A stretch of DNA of 64,000 bases from Cryomorphaceae bacterium (GCA_905182525.1 CAJJBV010000003.1:248001-312000); one strand, 5' to 3'. Positions 37,020-47,322 are shown, counted from the stretch's first letter. The notes: generated by a model from the sequence alone, not told the origin. A program made the numbers and translations.

Positions 37020-38780
37020 TTAGTCAATCTCGACTCCAAATATTACGATATCGTCAACCTGCTCATAATTCCCCATCCATTCTGCTAGTCTTTCTTCTAG
37101 TTTTCTTTTTTGATTTTCCATGGATTCATTTACAGTTTCAACTAATAATTCTTTGAACTTTTTATACATAAACTTCTTTCCTCTTTCACCTCCAAATTGA
37201 TCCGGATATCCATCGGAAAATGCATATACTTTATCCCCTTTAATCAAGTCTATTTCAAAATTTTCGTAATTATGTTCTTCTTGGTTAAAAGAACCAATAG
37301 CAAATTTATTTGTTTTATATATTTCTAACTCTCCATCTCTTATAAGGTAAACTGGATTATTTGCTCCGGCAAATCTAAGTTTCATTTCCTTACTATTTAT
37401 TGAGCAGAGTGTGATATCCATCCCGTCCCTAATAGAATCATCAGCACTTTTGTTTAAAGCCTCATTTGCATATCTGTTAAGATCATCTAAAATTAGGCCT
37501 GGCTTTGACAATTTATGCTCCTTAAAAGCACTATTTAAGCCGTTAGCCCCCACTAAGCTCATAAAAGCACCTGGCACCCCATGTCCTGTACAATCAACTG
37601 CTGCAAACATAAATTCATTTTTTTGTTTCCCGATCCAGTAAAAGTCTCCTGAAACAATATCTTTTGGTTTAAATAACACAAATGAAGAAGGAAAATATTT
37701 TTTTATTTGTTTTTCTGGCGGAAGTATAGAATCTTGTAATCTTTTAGCATATCTAATACTGGCAGTAACATCTGTATAAAGCTCTTCAATTTCAGCTTTT
37801 TGTTTCACAACCTCTTCTGTTCTTTCTTTAACTTTTTGCTCTAAAATTCTCTCCGTTTCAGCTAATTCATCCTTCATTTTTAGAAGTGCGTGGCCTAATA
37901 CGTCTTCATCACTAAGAGGTTGATATTTATAATCAAAATTACTTTGTCCGATTTCATGAGCAAATTGGGTTGTTTCTGTCAACCCCGTAACCAAGCTATT
38001 CATAGCCTCAGACATTTCTCCAATTTCATCATTACTAGGTTCAATTTGACTTTTTGGGAAAATTCCTTTGCCTAATCCCAAGAGAATTACTTTAAGACTC
38101 TGTACTGGTTTTGTAATACTAAGGGTTGTAAAAATTGCAATAAGAACTGTCCCAAGAACAATAATTATAGAAAAAAATATGATGCTGTTTATTAAATTTG
38201 CAAATCTATTATTAGTCTCTATTTGTTGTTTATCCGCAATTTGTGTTCTAATCTGAGATAAATCGCTGATAGACTTAAGAATAAATTCATAGTTTGCGCT
38301 TATTTCTTCAAACATAAATTGAGCATTAAATGCTAATGCTTCATCTTGGTAACTATCTATATTAATAAATACCTCTCTTACTTCAAAGTTATATGATTCA
38401 ATTAAAGCAAAAACATCTGTATAAATATCATTAAATTCTTCGAGCCCTCCTTCAGAAGAAATCCATAAAGAAGATAATTCTTTAATAGTTTCTAAATCAT
38501 ATAAGATTGTTGAGTCAAGTAAAACTTCTGCTTCTAATTTAAACTGGTCATCAGGCCTAGTTTCTTCAATAACCCATTTTTGCATATAGGTTTGAGTTTT
38601 TGCTAAGTCATCTTTGAGTTGATTAATTACGAAAAGAGAGGGTTGATCAATTTTTAAAAACTTGTCATTAGATTTAATGGCAACATTAACAACGGAAAAT
38701 GTATATAAAAAAACAAATAATAATAATATTACAACTACACTAAACCCTCCACCTATTTTTTTTCCAACTGTAAATCTCAA
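37020..38780 (-). CDS. Membrane sensor protein phosphatase: TM-4HB-TM-HAMP-coiled coil-SpoIIE/PP2C
   Basis: The product has 586 residues. A TTG start at 38780 is assumed; no ATG lies between the previous stop and the first helix. There are two transmembrane helices (~residues 12-33 and ~200-222) flanking a ~165-residue helical periplasmic sensor. A HAMP domain (LSITKPVQSLKVIL ... EIGEMSEAMNSLV), a coiled coil (~310-345) and a C-terminal SpoIIE phosphatase follow. The phosphatase carries the acidic metal ligands in SGDFYWIGK, VDCTGHGVPGAFMS, FSDGYPDQFGG and VDDIVIFGV. It is predicted to dephosphorylate Ser/Thr on a cytosolic partner. It is the third gene of an operon with a YfiR-like protein and a TPR protein. 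Confidence 0.88.
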   Translation of the reverse strand: MRFTVGKKIGGGFSVVVILLLFVFLYTFSVVNVAIKSNDKFLKIDQPSLFVINQLKDDLAKTQTYMQKWVIEETRPDDQFKLEAEVLLDSTILYDLETIKELSSLWISSEGGLEEFNDIYTDVFALIESYNFEVREVFINIDSYQDEALAFNAQFMFEEISANYEFILKSISDLSQIRTQIADKQQIETNNRFANLINSIIFFSIIIVLGTVLIAIFTTLSITKPVQSLKVILLGLGKGIFPKSQIEPSNDEIGEMSEAMNSLVTGLTETTQFAHEIGQSNFDYKYQPLSDEDVLGHALLKMKDELAETERILEQKVKERTEEVVKQKAEIEELYTDVTASIRYAKRLQDSILPPEKQIKKYFPSSFVLFKPKDIVSGDFYWIGKQKNEFMFAAVDCTGHGVPGAFMSLVGANGLNSAFKEHKLSKPGLILDDLNRYANEALNKSADDSIRDGMDITLCSINSKEMKLRFAGANNPVYLIRDGELEIYKTNKFAIGSFNQEEHNYENFEIDLIKGDKVYAFSDGYPDQFGGERGKKFMYKKFKELLVETVNESMENQKRKLEERLAEWMGNYEQVDDIVIFGVEID

Positions 38781-38786
38781 AATTTT

Positions 38787-39719
38787 CTAGTTATTTTCAT
38801 TCACTGGATTAGCAGACTCCAGATCTTTAAGGATATTCATATACTCTACATGTTTTTCCATGTCATTTAAACTGTAATATACAGCTGCAATTCCTTGAAC
38901 TATCGAAACTTCCTTCGGCTTCATTTCATAAACTTTCTTTAAATAAGGAAGAGATTTAGAAAAATAATTAACTGCTTGCTCTTGCATTAAAATAACCATT
39001 TCTAAATCTGCATCAATATCTAGTTCTTCCATGATAATGTCTACTCCTAAATTGTGGAACATAATCCCTAAATTATAATTAGCAGAATATTGATTAGGTT
39101 CAATCACAAGAGATTTATTAAAATAACTGATACAAGAATCTAATAAATCTTTATTAGTATGCTTATCTTTTTCATAACTCATTTTAAATAACATTCCTAT
39201 TCCGTAATAAAAGTCAACATCTTTTTCTGCAAAATCATAATCGGGGTGAGCAATTCTTTTTAATCTTTTATAATTATTGTAATACGAGACCGCATCTTCT
39301 TGATTATTTACAGCAAACTTCTGAAGAATGGTAACTGCGTCATTATAATAATTGGTTGAAATATAGTCTAATGCTTTGATATTTCTTTCAGAATATTTTC
39401 CCTCTACGTCTAAATTCATAGATTTTATAAAACAATCGGCAGCTTTTAATTTTGTCTTAGATCCATATGACTTATTTTCTAAATATTTGAAAATATCAAG
39501 GTTAATAAAGCCACAGACATGCCAAAAATAAGAATCATCATTTTGATCTGGGCATTGAGATAATACAGTATCAATATAACCTATTGCATTTGTATAATTT
39601 TTAGACTGATATTTTTGAAGCAAAAGCATTTTCTCAGGACAGTATTTAGCTTGTGAAAATGATGTCAAAAATATACTTAGCATCAAGAATAAGGACAATA
39701 TTTTATTTAATCCATTCAT
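38787..39719 (-). CDS. Exported TPR-repeat protein
   Basis: The 310-residue protein has a signal peptide (MNGLNKILSLFLMLSIFLTSFSQA) and helical repeats of TPR type, clearest near residues 205-240 (YSANYNLGIMFHNLG) and 250-300 (YFSKSLPYLKKVYEMKPKE). It is probably a periplasmic scaffold. The start overlaps the YfiR-like gene stop by 4 bp (ATGA), and the SpoIIE phosphatase starts 6 bp after its stop, so the three are almost certainly one operon. Confidence 0.78.
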   Translation of the reverse strand: MNGLNKILSLFLMLSIFLTSFSQAKYCPEKMLLLQKYQSKNYTNAIGYIDTVLSQCPDQNDDSYFWHVCGFINLDIFKYLENKSYGSKTKLKAADCFIKSMNLDVEGKYSERNIKALDYISTNYYNDAVTILQKFAVNNQEDAVSYYNNYKRLKRIAHPDYDFAEKDVDFYYGIGMLFKMSYEKDKHTNKDLLDSCISYFNKSLVIEPNQYSANYNLGIMFHNLGVDIIMEELDIDADLEMVILMQEQAVNYFSKSLPYLKKVYEMKPKEVSIVQGIAAVYYSLNDMEKHVEYMNILKDLESANPVNENN

Positions 39720-40252
39720 ATTATTGAATAAGCTAATTTAGTTAAAGTTTGGCCAATCTTAAAATCATTTTTTTCTAATACAGACTTATTAAGTTGAAAT
39801 TTAAGTCTACTTTGAACGTAAACAAAATTAATCATGTTTCCGCTTGAATTAGAAATATCCTTTAACTCTGTAACGAGAAGAGTTTTTTCATTCAAAACTT
39901 TCTTGACATTTGAAATTGCGTTTGATTTTTCTTCGCTGACAAATAATAAGTGACAGTCGGTAATATCTGATGTAGATTCATAAAAATCAAATACAATATT
40001 TTGACTGCCAGTCATTTTACCTTTAAAATTCGTGTTAAGTTGGTTATATAAGTCTTTACTGCCATATATTCCAATGGTAAAATCACCCGTAGTATGTGCG
40101 GTTGGCCAATAAACTTTTTTAGCAAATGAATAAAGATAAATACCCTGTAATTTCATTCGAGCTGCTTTTCCAGCGTCTTGAGAATAAAACATAATGCTCG
40201 GAACTAGCATTAAAATACTTACAATAAATGATATATGTTTTTTATTCCCCAA
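39716..40252 (-). CDS. YfiR/HmsC-like (DUF4154) periplasmic protein
   Basis: The 178-residue protein has a signal-peptide-like N-terminus and the DUF4154 fold: GIYLYSFAKKVYWP near residue 38, FTIGIYGSKDLYNQL, CHLLFVSEEKS and the closing VQSRLKFQLNKSVLEKNDF. In Pseudomonas, YfiR is a periplasmic repressor of the diguanylate cyclase YfiN; here the partner gene is a phosphatase instead. The frame begins with TTG at 40252, preceded directly by TAG, so either TTG is used or an ATG was lost by frameshift. Confidence 0.82.
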   Translation of the reverse strand: MGNKKHISFIVSILMLVPSIMFYSQDAGKAARMKLQGIYLYSFAKKVYWPTAHTTGDFTIGIYGSKDLYNQLNTNFKGKMTGSQNIVFDFYESTSDITDCHLLFVSEEKSNAISNVKKVLNEKTLLVTELKDISNSSGNMINFVYVQSRLKFQLNKSVLEKNDFKIGQTLTKLAYSII

Positions 40253-40303
40253 CTATTAATAAATATACTGCAAAATTAGCAAAGAATATTAGACTCTACA
40301 AAT

Positions 40304-40712
40304 TTAATAATGTTTGATTTTGTTTTTCATGTATTTATCTCTGCTTTTGAAAGCTTTATTTCTAAGATTAACTTTATCATATCTGTTTCGAGCTGCCATC
40401 TTTCTATGCTCCATTGTAAAGCTATCTTTATCTACACCACTTTGCTTATAGTTTACTTTCCCAAGCCTCTTAAAAGGGTCATCATATAATCCAATTAACC
40501 CATTATTTTTTTTGATGTTAGAGAAGGAATCTTTTTGTTTTTTTGACAAATATGATTTAGCTGAATATAAAAGTCCTCTTTTATTATTTTTTTTTATTTT
40601 ATTACTAGCTTTTTTTTACAGTAAAAGGGTCTCTGTATTGAGAAATGATATTTTGTTTTCCAGAAAAAAAAAACAAAAAGAAGATGAATATGTAAAATAT
40701 TCTTGAACTCAT
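40304..40712 (-). pseudogene. Small exported basic protein, frameshifted in an A8 tract
   Basis: ATG 40712 opens a signal peptide (MSSRIFYIFIFFLFFFSGKQ) and reads QYRDPFTVKKS before a stop. Removing one A from the eight-A tract (T8 on the plus strand, 40610-40617) continues as KIKKNNKRGLLYSAKSY into the frame ending at 40304 (KRLGKVNYKQSGVDKDSFTM ... NKIKHY). The span of 409 bp equals 3x136+1. The mature part is small, very basic and unlike any family I recognise. It lies 9 bp downstream of ferritin on the same strand. Confidence 0.55.
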
Positions 40713-40721
40713 ATTAAGTAA

Positions 40722-41228
40722 TTATAGTTGCTCTTCTTGTGGCATTTCTTTTATCAAATCTCTGTCAAAAAGATACAGCCCCGCCTTGTCTTTACCAATC
40801 ATGTTAAGTCTATCAATAATAGTTCTAGCTAAAGCTTCTTCCTCAAGCTGTTCGGCAACATACCACTGCATAAAATTATGTGTTGTAAAGTCTCTTTCAT
40901 CTAAGCAAAGCCCTACAATATTATTAATGCTTTCCGTAACATTTAATTCATGCTCTAATAAAGATTCAAATACGTGAGTCAACGACTTAAAAGTTTCCGG
41001 GGGTTGTATTAAAGCAGGAATTAATGCATTCCCACCTCTTTCATTTATGAATTTTATTAGTTTTAACATGTGTTGCCTTTCTTCATCGCTATGCTGATAT
41101 AGGAAAGATGAGGAGCCACTTAGCCCTTTAGTTTCAGTCCAAGAAGCCATAGATAAATAAAATTGTGAAGATGAAGCTTCTAGTTCTATTTGCTTATTTA
41201 AAGCTTTTTCAATTACAGGTTTTAACAT
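40722..41228 (-). CDS. Bacterial ferritin (non-heme)
   Basis: The 168-residue four-helix protein has ferroxidase ligands in KQIELEASSSQFYL (Glu ~17), HSDEERQHMLKLIKF (EExxH, ~residues 49-53) and WYVAEQLEEEALA (QxxEE). Length and order match FtnA. It stores iron as a ferric mineral in the cytosol. The start is the ATG at 41228. Confidence 0.93.
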   Translation of the reverse strand: MLKPVIEKALNKQIELEASSSQFYLSMASWTETKGLSGSSSFLYQHSDEERQHMLKLIKFINERGGNALIPALIQPPETFKSLTHVFESLLEHELNVTESINNIVGLCLDERDFTTHNFMQWYVAEQLEEEALARTIIDRLNMIGKDKAGLYLFDRDLIKEMPQEEQL

Positions 41229-41365
41229 ATTAATATTTTACACAAATATAAGTCTTTTAAGCTACTTAAAAAAGAGTTTCAAAGAAAGCTCTTCTAACTA
41301 AGAGTACTGTACATAAATTTTGTATTCTAACTTGGATTAAAATTTATTTATACTTTTAACGAATT

Positions 41366-44241
41366 ATGGTGCTATTTACAAAAAGTATTAGAAATTTATT
41401 TTTTCTTATTTTAATTACTCGTGCTTTGGTACTCGAAACATTTTCCCAAACTGTTATTAATGGTAAAATTCTTGATCAAGAAACTAATGAGGAATTAATT
41501 GGGGCATCTGTTAAAATTATAAATTCAAACTATGGTTGTATTACTGACTTTAATGGCGGGTTCATCATTAAAACAAATACTCCTTTGCCTTTCGATATTG
41601 AAGTTTCTTACATTGGTTATGAGTCTAAAACTATCAATTTAAATAGTGCTAAATTTCTAAAAATCAACTTAGAAAGTAAAGATTTACAGCTAAAAGCTGT
41701 TGAAGTTATAAGCGGTATTAGTAAAAAACTTAAAGAATCTCCTTTAAGTATCGAAACTATGGATATTAACGACATCAAGCAAACCTCAGCAACCAACTTT
41801 TATGAGGGACTTAGCCATATGAAAGGGGTAGATATGACCTCTGCTAGTTTAGGTTTTAGAGTTATTAATACCAGGGGATTTAACAGTACTTCTCCAGTAA
41901 GATCTTTACAAATAATAGATGGTGTTGACAACGCTTCACCGGGATTAAATTTTGCTTTAGGAAATTTTTTAGGTGCTTCTGAACTAGATTTAATGAAAGT
42001 AGAAATAATTTCAGGTGCTAGCTCTGCTTTTTACGGTCCCAATGCTTTTAATGGGGTAATAAGTATGGAAACCAAAAACCCTTTTTTATTTCCTGGGTTT
42101 TCAGCATCGGTAAAATTGGGGGAGCGAAACTTAAACGAGTACGCGTATGAGGTATGCTAAAGTTTTAAAGGATAAAAAAGGAAAAGATAGGTTCGCTTAT
42201 AAGTTTAACTATTTACTACATGAATGCCGACGATTGGGTTGCCGATAATTCAAACAGTGTTGCTGAATCTTGAGACTGATGAAAATAATCCTGGAGGGTA
42301 TGATGCTAGTAAATAGGTATGGAGATGAAAATCTAAACTCCACTTCAAACAAATGACTACTGGTTTCACGCAAGGTGAAATTGATTTAGACAGTAGATTT
42401 AAATATCCTGGGCTTAGGAAATGGCATAGAAAAGGATATTGGGAAAAAGATATAGTAGACTACAAAACTGAAAACTTAAAAACAAGCGCTAGGTTTTCAT
42501 TACTTATTTAAAATTCGATGGATTTAGTTTTCATGTCTAGTAATTTCTGCAACAGGAACAACTGTTTATCAAGGTGACAACCGTTTTAGCTTAAAAGACA
42601 TACTTTTTTTTCAAAATAAGATAGAACTTAAAAAAGAAAATGACTTTTTTATAGAGACTATATCAACTCATGAAGATGCAGGAAATAGTTATGATGCTGT
42701 TTTAACTGCTTTCATAATTCAAGATGCCGCTGCTTCAGATGGAAGATGTTCATGAACTTTATCAAAATAGCTGGCAAGATAATATTACGACAAAGTAAGA
42801 GCTTAGATCCTACTGTTGTCAATGGCAAGCCTGCATTTGATCCGTAACCCAGACTCCTATCCAGTAATGGAATATGTTTAATGCACTTGCATTTCCAATG
42901 ACTTCATTAGCAAATTGGCATCGAACAAGTGCAGCTTTTGCAAATAGTCTGCAACCACTCCAACAACTCTTGATTTTTTTGAGCTTGGCACAGCAAGATT
43001 TGATTCTCTTAAAAACGAATTATTTCAAGCCTCTGTTATTGATGGCGGTTCAAAAATTGTTGATAAATCTTCTCTATATCATTTTCATGCTGAAAAAATT
43101 TTTAATTCCGATTTTGGAAAATAACTATAGGCGGGAACAGCAGAGTTTACACTCCAAAATCTAATGGTTCCTTATTTAGTGATACTAACAATATAAAAAT
43201 TGTCAAATGTTGAAGGGGGTATTTATGGTGGGTTTGAAAAAAAATTATTGTCTGATCAATTAATTTTTAAAAGTTCTGTAAGAGTTGATAAAAATCAAAA
43301 TTTTGATTTATCCTACCCAAGCAATTTCTGGTATTTATTAAATCTAAATGAAAATCACTACTGTTAGGTCAACATTTACTTCTGCAATTAGAAATCCAAC
43401 ATTACTAAATCAATACATGTATTACAATGTAGGAAGAGCCAAGTTAGTTGGGAATATTACTGGTTATGAAATCTTGTACACTTTAGAATCAGTTATATGC
43501 TGCTCTAATTCTGGAAAAGTACAAGATTCATTGGTGAGTTTTAGACTTGATCCTATAAAGCCCGAAGAAGTTAAAGTGTTTGGAATTTGGGTACAGAGGG
43601 GCGTTAATATTAATAGATTTTATATTGATGCTAACTATTATTTTAATCTGGTATACCAACTTTATTGGTTTTGTTGTAGGTGCAGATTTATCTGTTGATC
43701 CTTATGAGTATTTTAATAAATGATGTTTACAGAGTTGCAACCAATTCCAATAAATCTATAACTACCCAAGGGTTTCTGCAATTGGTTAAATTATTATTTA
43801 AATAATAATTTACATTAACGGAAATTACTCTTGGAATAAATTAAATAAACAAATTGATGACCCAATAATTCCTTCTTATAATACCCCTGAACATAAATTT
43901 AATATTGGGGTTTCAGGAAAAGATATTAATTTTAATAACCTTAAAAACATAGGGTTTAATATAAATTATAAATGGATAGAGGGATTTATTTTTGAAGGCT
44001 CTCCCACAATTTACTGGTCAAGTTCCTACTTATGGGCTTTTGGACTTGCAGAGTAACAAAGTCTCTTGCAAGCCTTTCTGTTAAGTTAGGGGGCTCTAAT
44101 ATTTTAAACAATAAAGTTCTTCAGGTCTACGGTGGCCCATACATTGGCAGGATGGCTCTATTTATCTCTTTTACTAGATATTTAAAGCCTAAATCCTTTT
44201 CTAGGAATAATAGTGTTATTTTTTTTGTAAATTGTACTTAA
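41366..44241 (+). pseudogene. TonB-dependent receptor, disrupted by many frameshifts
   Basis: The first 265 codons (41366-42160) are intact: signal peptide, carboxypeptidase-regulatory-like domain (VINGKILDQETNEELIGASV) and plug (GLSHMKGVDMTSASLGFRV, NTRGFNSTSPVRSLQIIDG). Beyond 42145 the barrel is recognisable only in alternating frames: MRYAKVLKDKKGKDRFAYKF, NADDWVADNSN, ETDENNPGGYDA, NRYGDENLN, RSTFTSAIRNPTLLNQYMYY, NVGRAKLVGNITGYE, QVPTYGLL and LGGSNILNNKVLQVYGGPYI. At least four single-base insertions fall within 42140-42320 alone. No complete frame survives. The gene precedes a T9SS esterase-like gene by ~20 bp. It is either a genuine dead gene or a very poorly sequenced stretch. Confidence 0.8.
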
Positions 44242-44262
44242 ATTATTTACAAAATTAATATT

Positions 44263-45879
44263 ATGAAAAAAATTACTTTTAGCTTTTTATTTATTTTAAC
44301 TGTTATTTGCTCCTCAATTTCCTTTGGGCAAACAAGATATTTAGATCCTGTGTTTTCGGCAAGTGACGAAACTAAAAATATAGTTTATGCTGTTAATCAG
44401 TCAGTAGCTTTAGGTGCTAACTTGCCAGTAGCAACTGGTACATCAACTCCAATTGGTTTGAGATACTACTTAACAACCCCTCCAACGCCTATTTTATTTA
44501 ATATGCCAGCTTTGGAGATGGATATATTTGAACCATCTGGTGATACTGTCTCTGAAAGACCATTAATTATTTACTTACATACTGGAACATTTGCTCCAGA
44601 TTTTCCGAAATGGAAATGCTACTGGTTCTAGAACATTTGACTATGCTACTCAAGTATTTTGTAAATCGTATGCTGCAAGAGGATATGTTGTAGCAAATAC
44701 TGATTACAGATTTGGATGGAATCCAGCATTACCTACTGAACCACAAAGAGCTGCAAGTTTAATGAAAGCTGCTTACAGAGGTATTCAAGACGTGAAAGCT
44801 GCTATTAGATTCTTAAGAATGGATTATGAGAACGGAAACACATATGGTATTGACACTTCAAGAATTATTATTTGTGGTCAAGGTACAGGTGGTTGGATTG
44901 CTACTTGTCTTAATTCAGTTGATAAATTATCAGAACTACAATTACCGAAATTTCTTGATGCAAACTGCTATCCCTTTAATTGACACTTCTGTTTTAGGCG
45001 ATTGGTTTGGATATGGAGGGTGATACAAATTTAATATCTGAAAACCATAAAGGATATTCTAGTGATCATGATATGGTTCTAAATATGGGTGGTGCAATTG
45101 GTGATTTATCTTGGTTAGAAGCTGGTGACAAACCTATTGCCGCTGTTCATGGAAACTTAGATGCTATCGCTAGGTTTACAACCGGAAACCTTTCAGTCTC
45201 TGGAGTTAATGTAGTTTCTGATATTAGTGGTTCTCATGATGTAGTGGCAAAAGCTAACATGTTGGGAAATAATAATTCTATTCCAAATCTCTACGACCCT
45301 TACACAGTTGCTGCAAAAAGAGCTTCTAAGAATTTAATAGGAACACTAGATTTTAGTGGTGATACTATTACAGCAAGTGTTAATAATTTATTTCCTTTTA
45401 ATACTGGGAATCCTGGTGAAGGTGCTCCTTGGGATTTTTGGGATTCTACAAATGTTGTGTTTCTTGCTACTGCACAAGGTCTGCCTGCTAGTCAAGGTAC
45501 TGCCGCGCATTTAAGCAGTTTACAGACCAATCCTAATATGAGTGAAACAAAAGCTTTGGCTTACATAGATTCTACACTTGGTTTTTTCTGTCCAAGAATT
45601 GTAAATACATTAATGCTTCCTGGAAATTCTGTTGGAATTATTGATGTTAAAATGGATGTTAATATATACCCTAACCCATCTAATGATTTTATTACAATTA
45701 ATTCATCTACTAATATTAGTTTAATATCTATTTTCAATAATAATGGAATATTAATGGGTCAATTTAAACCTAACAGGTTTACATATAGTTTAGATTTAAG
45801 GTCATACGCTAAAGGTTTTTATTATGCTGAGATCTCTAATGCTAGTACTACCAAAACTGAAAAATTCGTTTTAAAATAA
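44263..45879 (+). pseudogene. T9SS-exported alpha/beta-hydrolase-like protein with three frameshifts
   Basis: Signal peptide MKKITFSFLFILTVICSSIS. The fold is visible as RPLIIYLHTGTFAPDF, then NATGSRTFDYATQVFCKSYA, YVVANTDYRFGW, AAYRGIQDVKAAIRFLRMDY and RIIICGQGTGGW, then an alpha/beta tail. The C-terminal ~75 residues (VNIYPNPSNDFITINSS ... AKGFYYAEISNA) are a T9SS type A sorting domain. Extra bases at ~44605, ~44965 and in GGG 45018-45020 break the frame; the total (1617 bp) is a multiple of three, as three insertions require. The nucleophile elbow reads G-Q-G-T-G, lacking the usual serine. A strong terminator follows. Confidence 0.75.
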
Positions 45880-45900
45880 TTTCAGAACTTTTAAATTTTT

Positions 45901-45927
45901 AAAAGCCCCTTTTGGGGCTTTTTTTTT
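45901..45927 (+). terminator. Rho-independent terminator after the esterase-like gene
   Basis: A perfect 9-bp stem AAAAGCCCC/GGGGCTTTT with a TTTT loop is followed by more T residues (to 45927). It is the strongest terminator in the window and closes the receptor/esterase unit. Confidence 0.9.
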
Positions 45928-46004
45928 GCATTATATTATAGATTCTTAACACTTATAATACATATAATTAATATATATTTGTCGATTAAAATTAATTATT
46001 GTTA

Positions 46005-47322
46005 ATGGATATAGTAATACAAATCACTCAATTTATAATGAGTCTCTCATTATTAATTATTCTTCATGAACTTGGACACTTTATACCAGCTAAAATTTTC
46101 AAAACTAAAGTTGAAAAATTCTACTTATTTTTTGATTGGCCATTTTCGCTTATAAAAAAGAAATTTGGCGAAACAGAGTATGGAATTGGGTTACTTCCAC
46201 TAGGAGGATACGTAAAAATTGCCGGAATGATTGATGAAAGCATGGATAAAGAGCAGTTAAAAAAAGAGCCTGAAGATTGGGAATTTAGATCTAAGCCAAC
46301 ATGGCAACGTTTAATTATAATGGTAGGTGGGGTTACTGTAAATTTATTCTTGGGTTTTTTGATCTATATCATGATTCTTTTTGTATGGGGAAGTGGGTAT
46401 ATTTCAAACGATAAAATAGAATATGGAGCCCACTTAAGTAATCCTATTTATGAATCATTTGGATTTCAAGATGGAGATCTTATAGTTCAAGTTGGAGATG
46501 ATAAAATTGTTGAGTTTGGAGAAGCTGAAAAAAAGATTCTTATAGATGGAGAAAGAGAATTAAAGGTTAAAAGAGATAATCAAATTGTAACTATTAATTT
46601 GTCAGATAATATTATTGAAGAGCTACTTAAGAATAAAGGAAAAGGGATTTTCTCTGAAATGAGAACCTACAATACTATAGACTCTGTTATAACGGGTTCA
46701 AATGCTGAAAAAGCTGGCTTTCTAAAAGGTGATAGTATAATTGGCTTAAATGGATTAAAAACTCCTTTTTATAAAGATTTTTATGAAGAAATTCAAAATT
46801 ATAAATCTCAGGAAGTAGAAATATCTTTTTTTAGAGACGATATTTTAAAAACTACATTGGTCTCTACAAATGAAAACGCTACAATAGGATACATTAAATC
46901 AAATAAAAATATATTTGAGTTTAAAGAATATTCATTTATTGAAGCAATACCAGCAGGTATTAAAAAAGGTGGTCAAACATTGAGTAGCTATGTAAAGTCT
47001 TTAAGTTTAATTTTCAACAAAGAAGGTGCGAAACAAATGGGAGGGATTTGGGTCAATTGGCGGCCTTTTTTCAAAAGATTGGAACTGGTATGTTTTTTGG
47101 TCTATGACTGCATTACTTTCTATTATTTTAGCTTTTATGAATATTCTACCTATCCCGGCTTTAGACGGTGGCCATGTTATGTTTTTAATTTATGAAATGA
47201 TAGCTGGCAAAGCACCAAGCGATCAGTTTTTAACAAGAGCTCAAGTTGTTGGAATGGTTCTGTTATTCTCACTTTTAATATACGCCAACGGAATGGATGT
47301 ATATAGATTTATGTCTAGTTAA
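46005..47322 (+). pseudogene. rseP: RIP site-2 metalloprotease RseP, single frameshift
   Basis: The start is ATG 46005 (MDIVIQITQFIMSLSLLIIL). The zinc motif HELGH is at ~residue 26, FxxxPLGGYVKIAGM follows, then two PDZ-like regions. Near 47037-47045 (GGGAGGG context) one extra G moves the frame: KQMGG continues as GSIGGLFSKDWNWYVFWSMT and on to the second metal motif PALDGGHVMF and the stop at 47322. RseP cleaves anti-sigma factors and signal-peptide remnants in the inner membrane and is generally important for viability. All motifs survive on either side of the shift, so a sequence error is likelier than gene death. Confidence 0.88.

Noticed and set aside
40512-40706. Plus-strand ORF of 64 aa opposite the small exported gene
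   Set aside because: It is a low-complexity shadow of the signal-peptide region on the minus strand, which has a better coding explanation.
47030-47050. Programmed ribosomal frameshift in rseP
   Set aside because: There is no slippery heptamer or downstream stimulatory structure, and the same kind of extra base recurs in many unrelated genes here.
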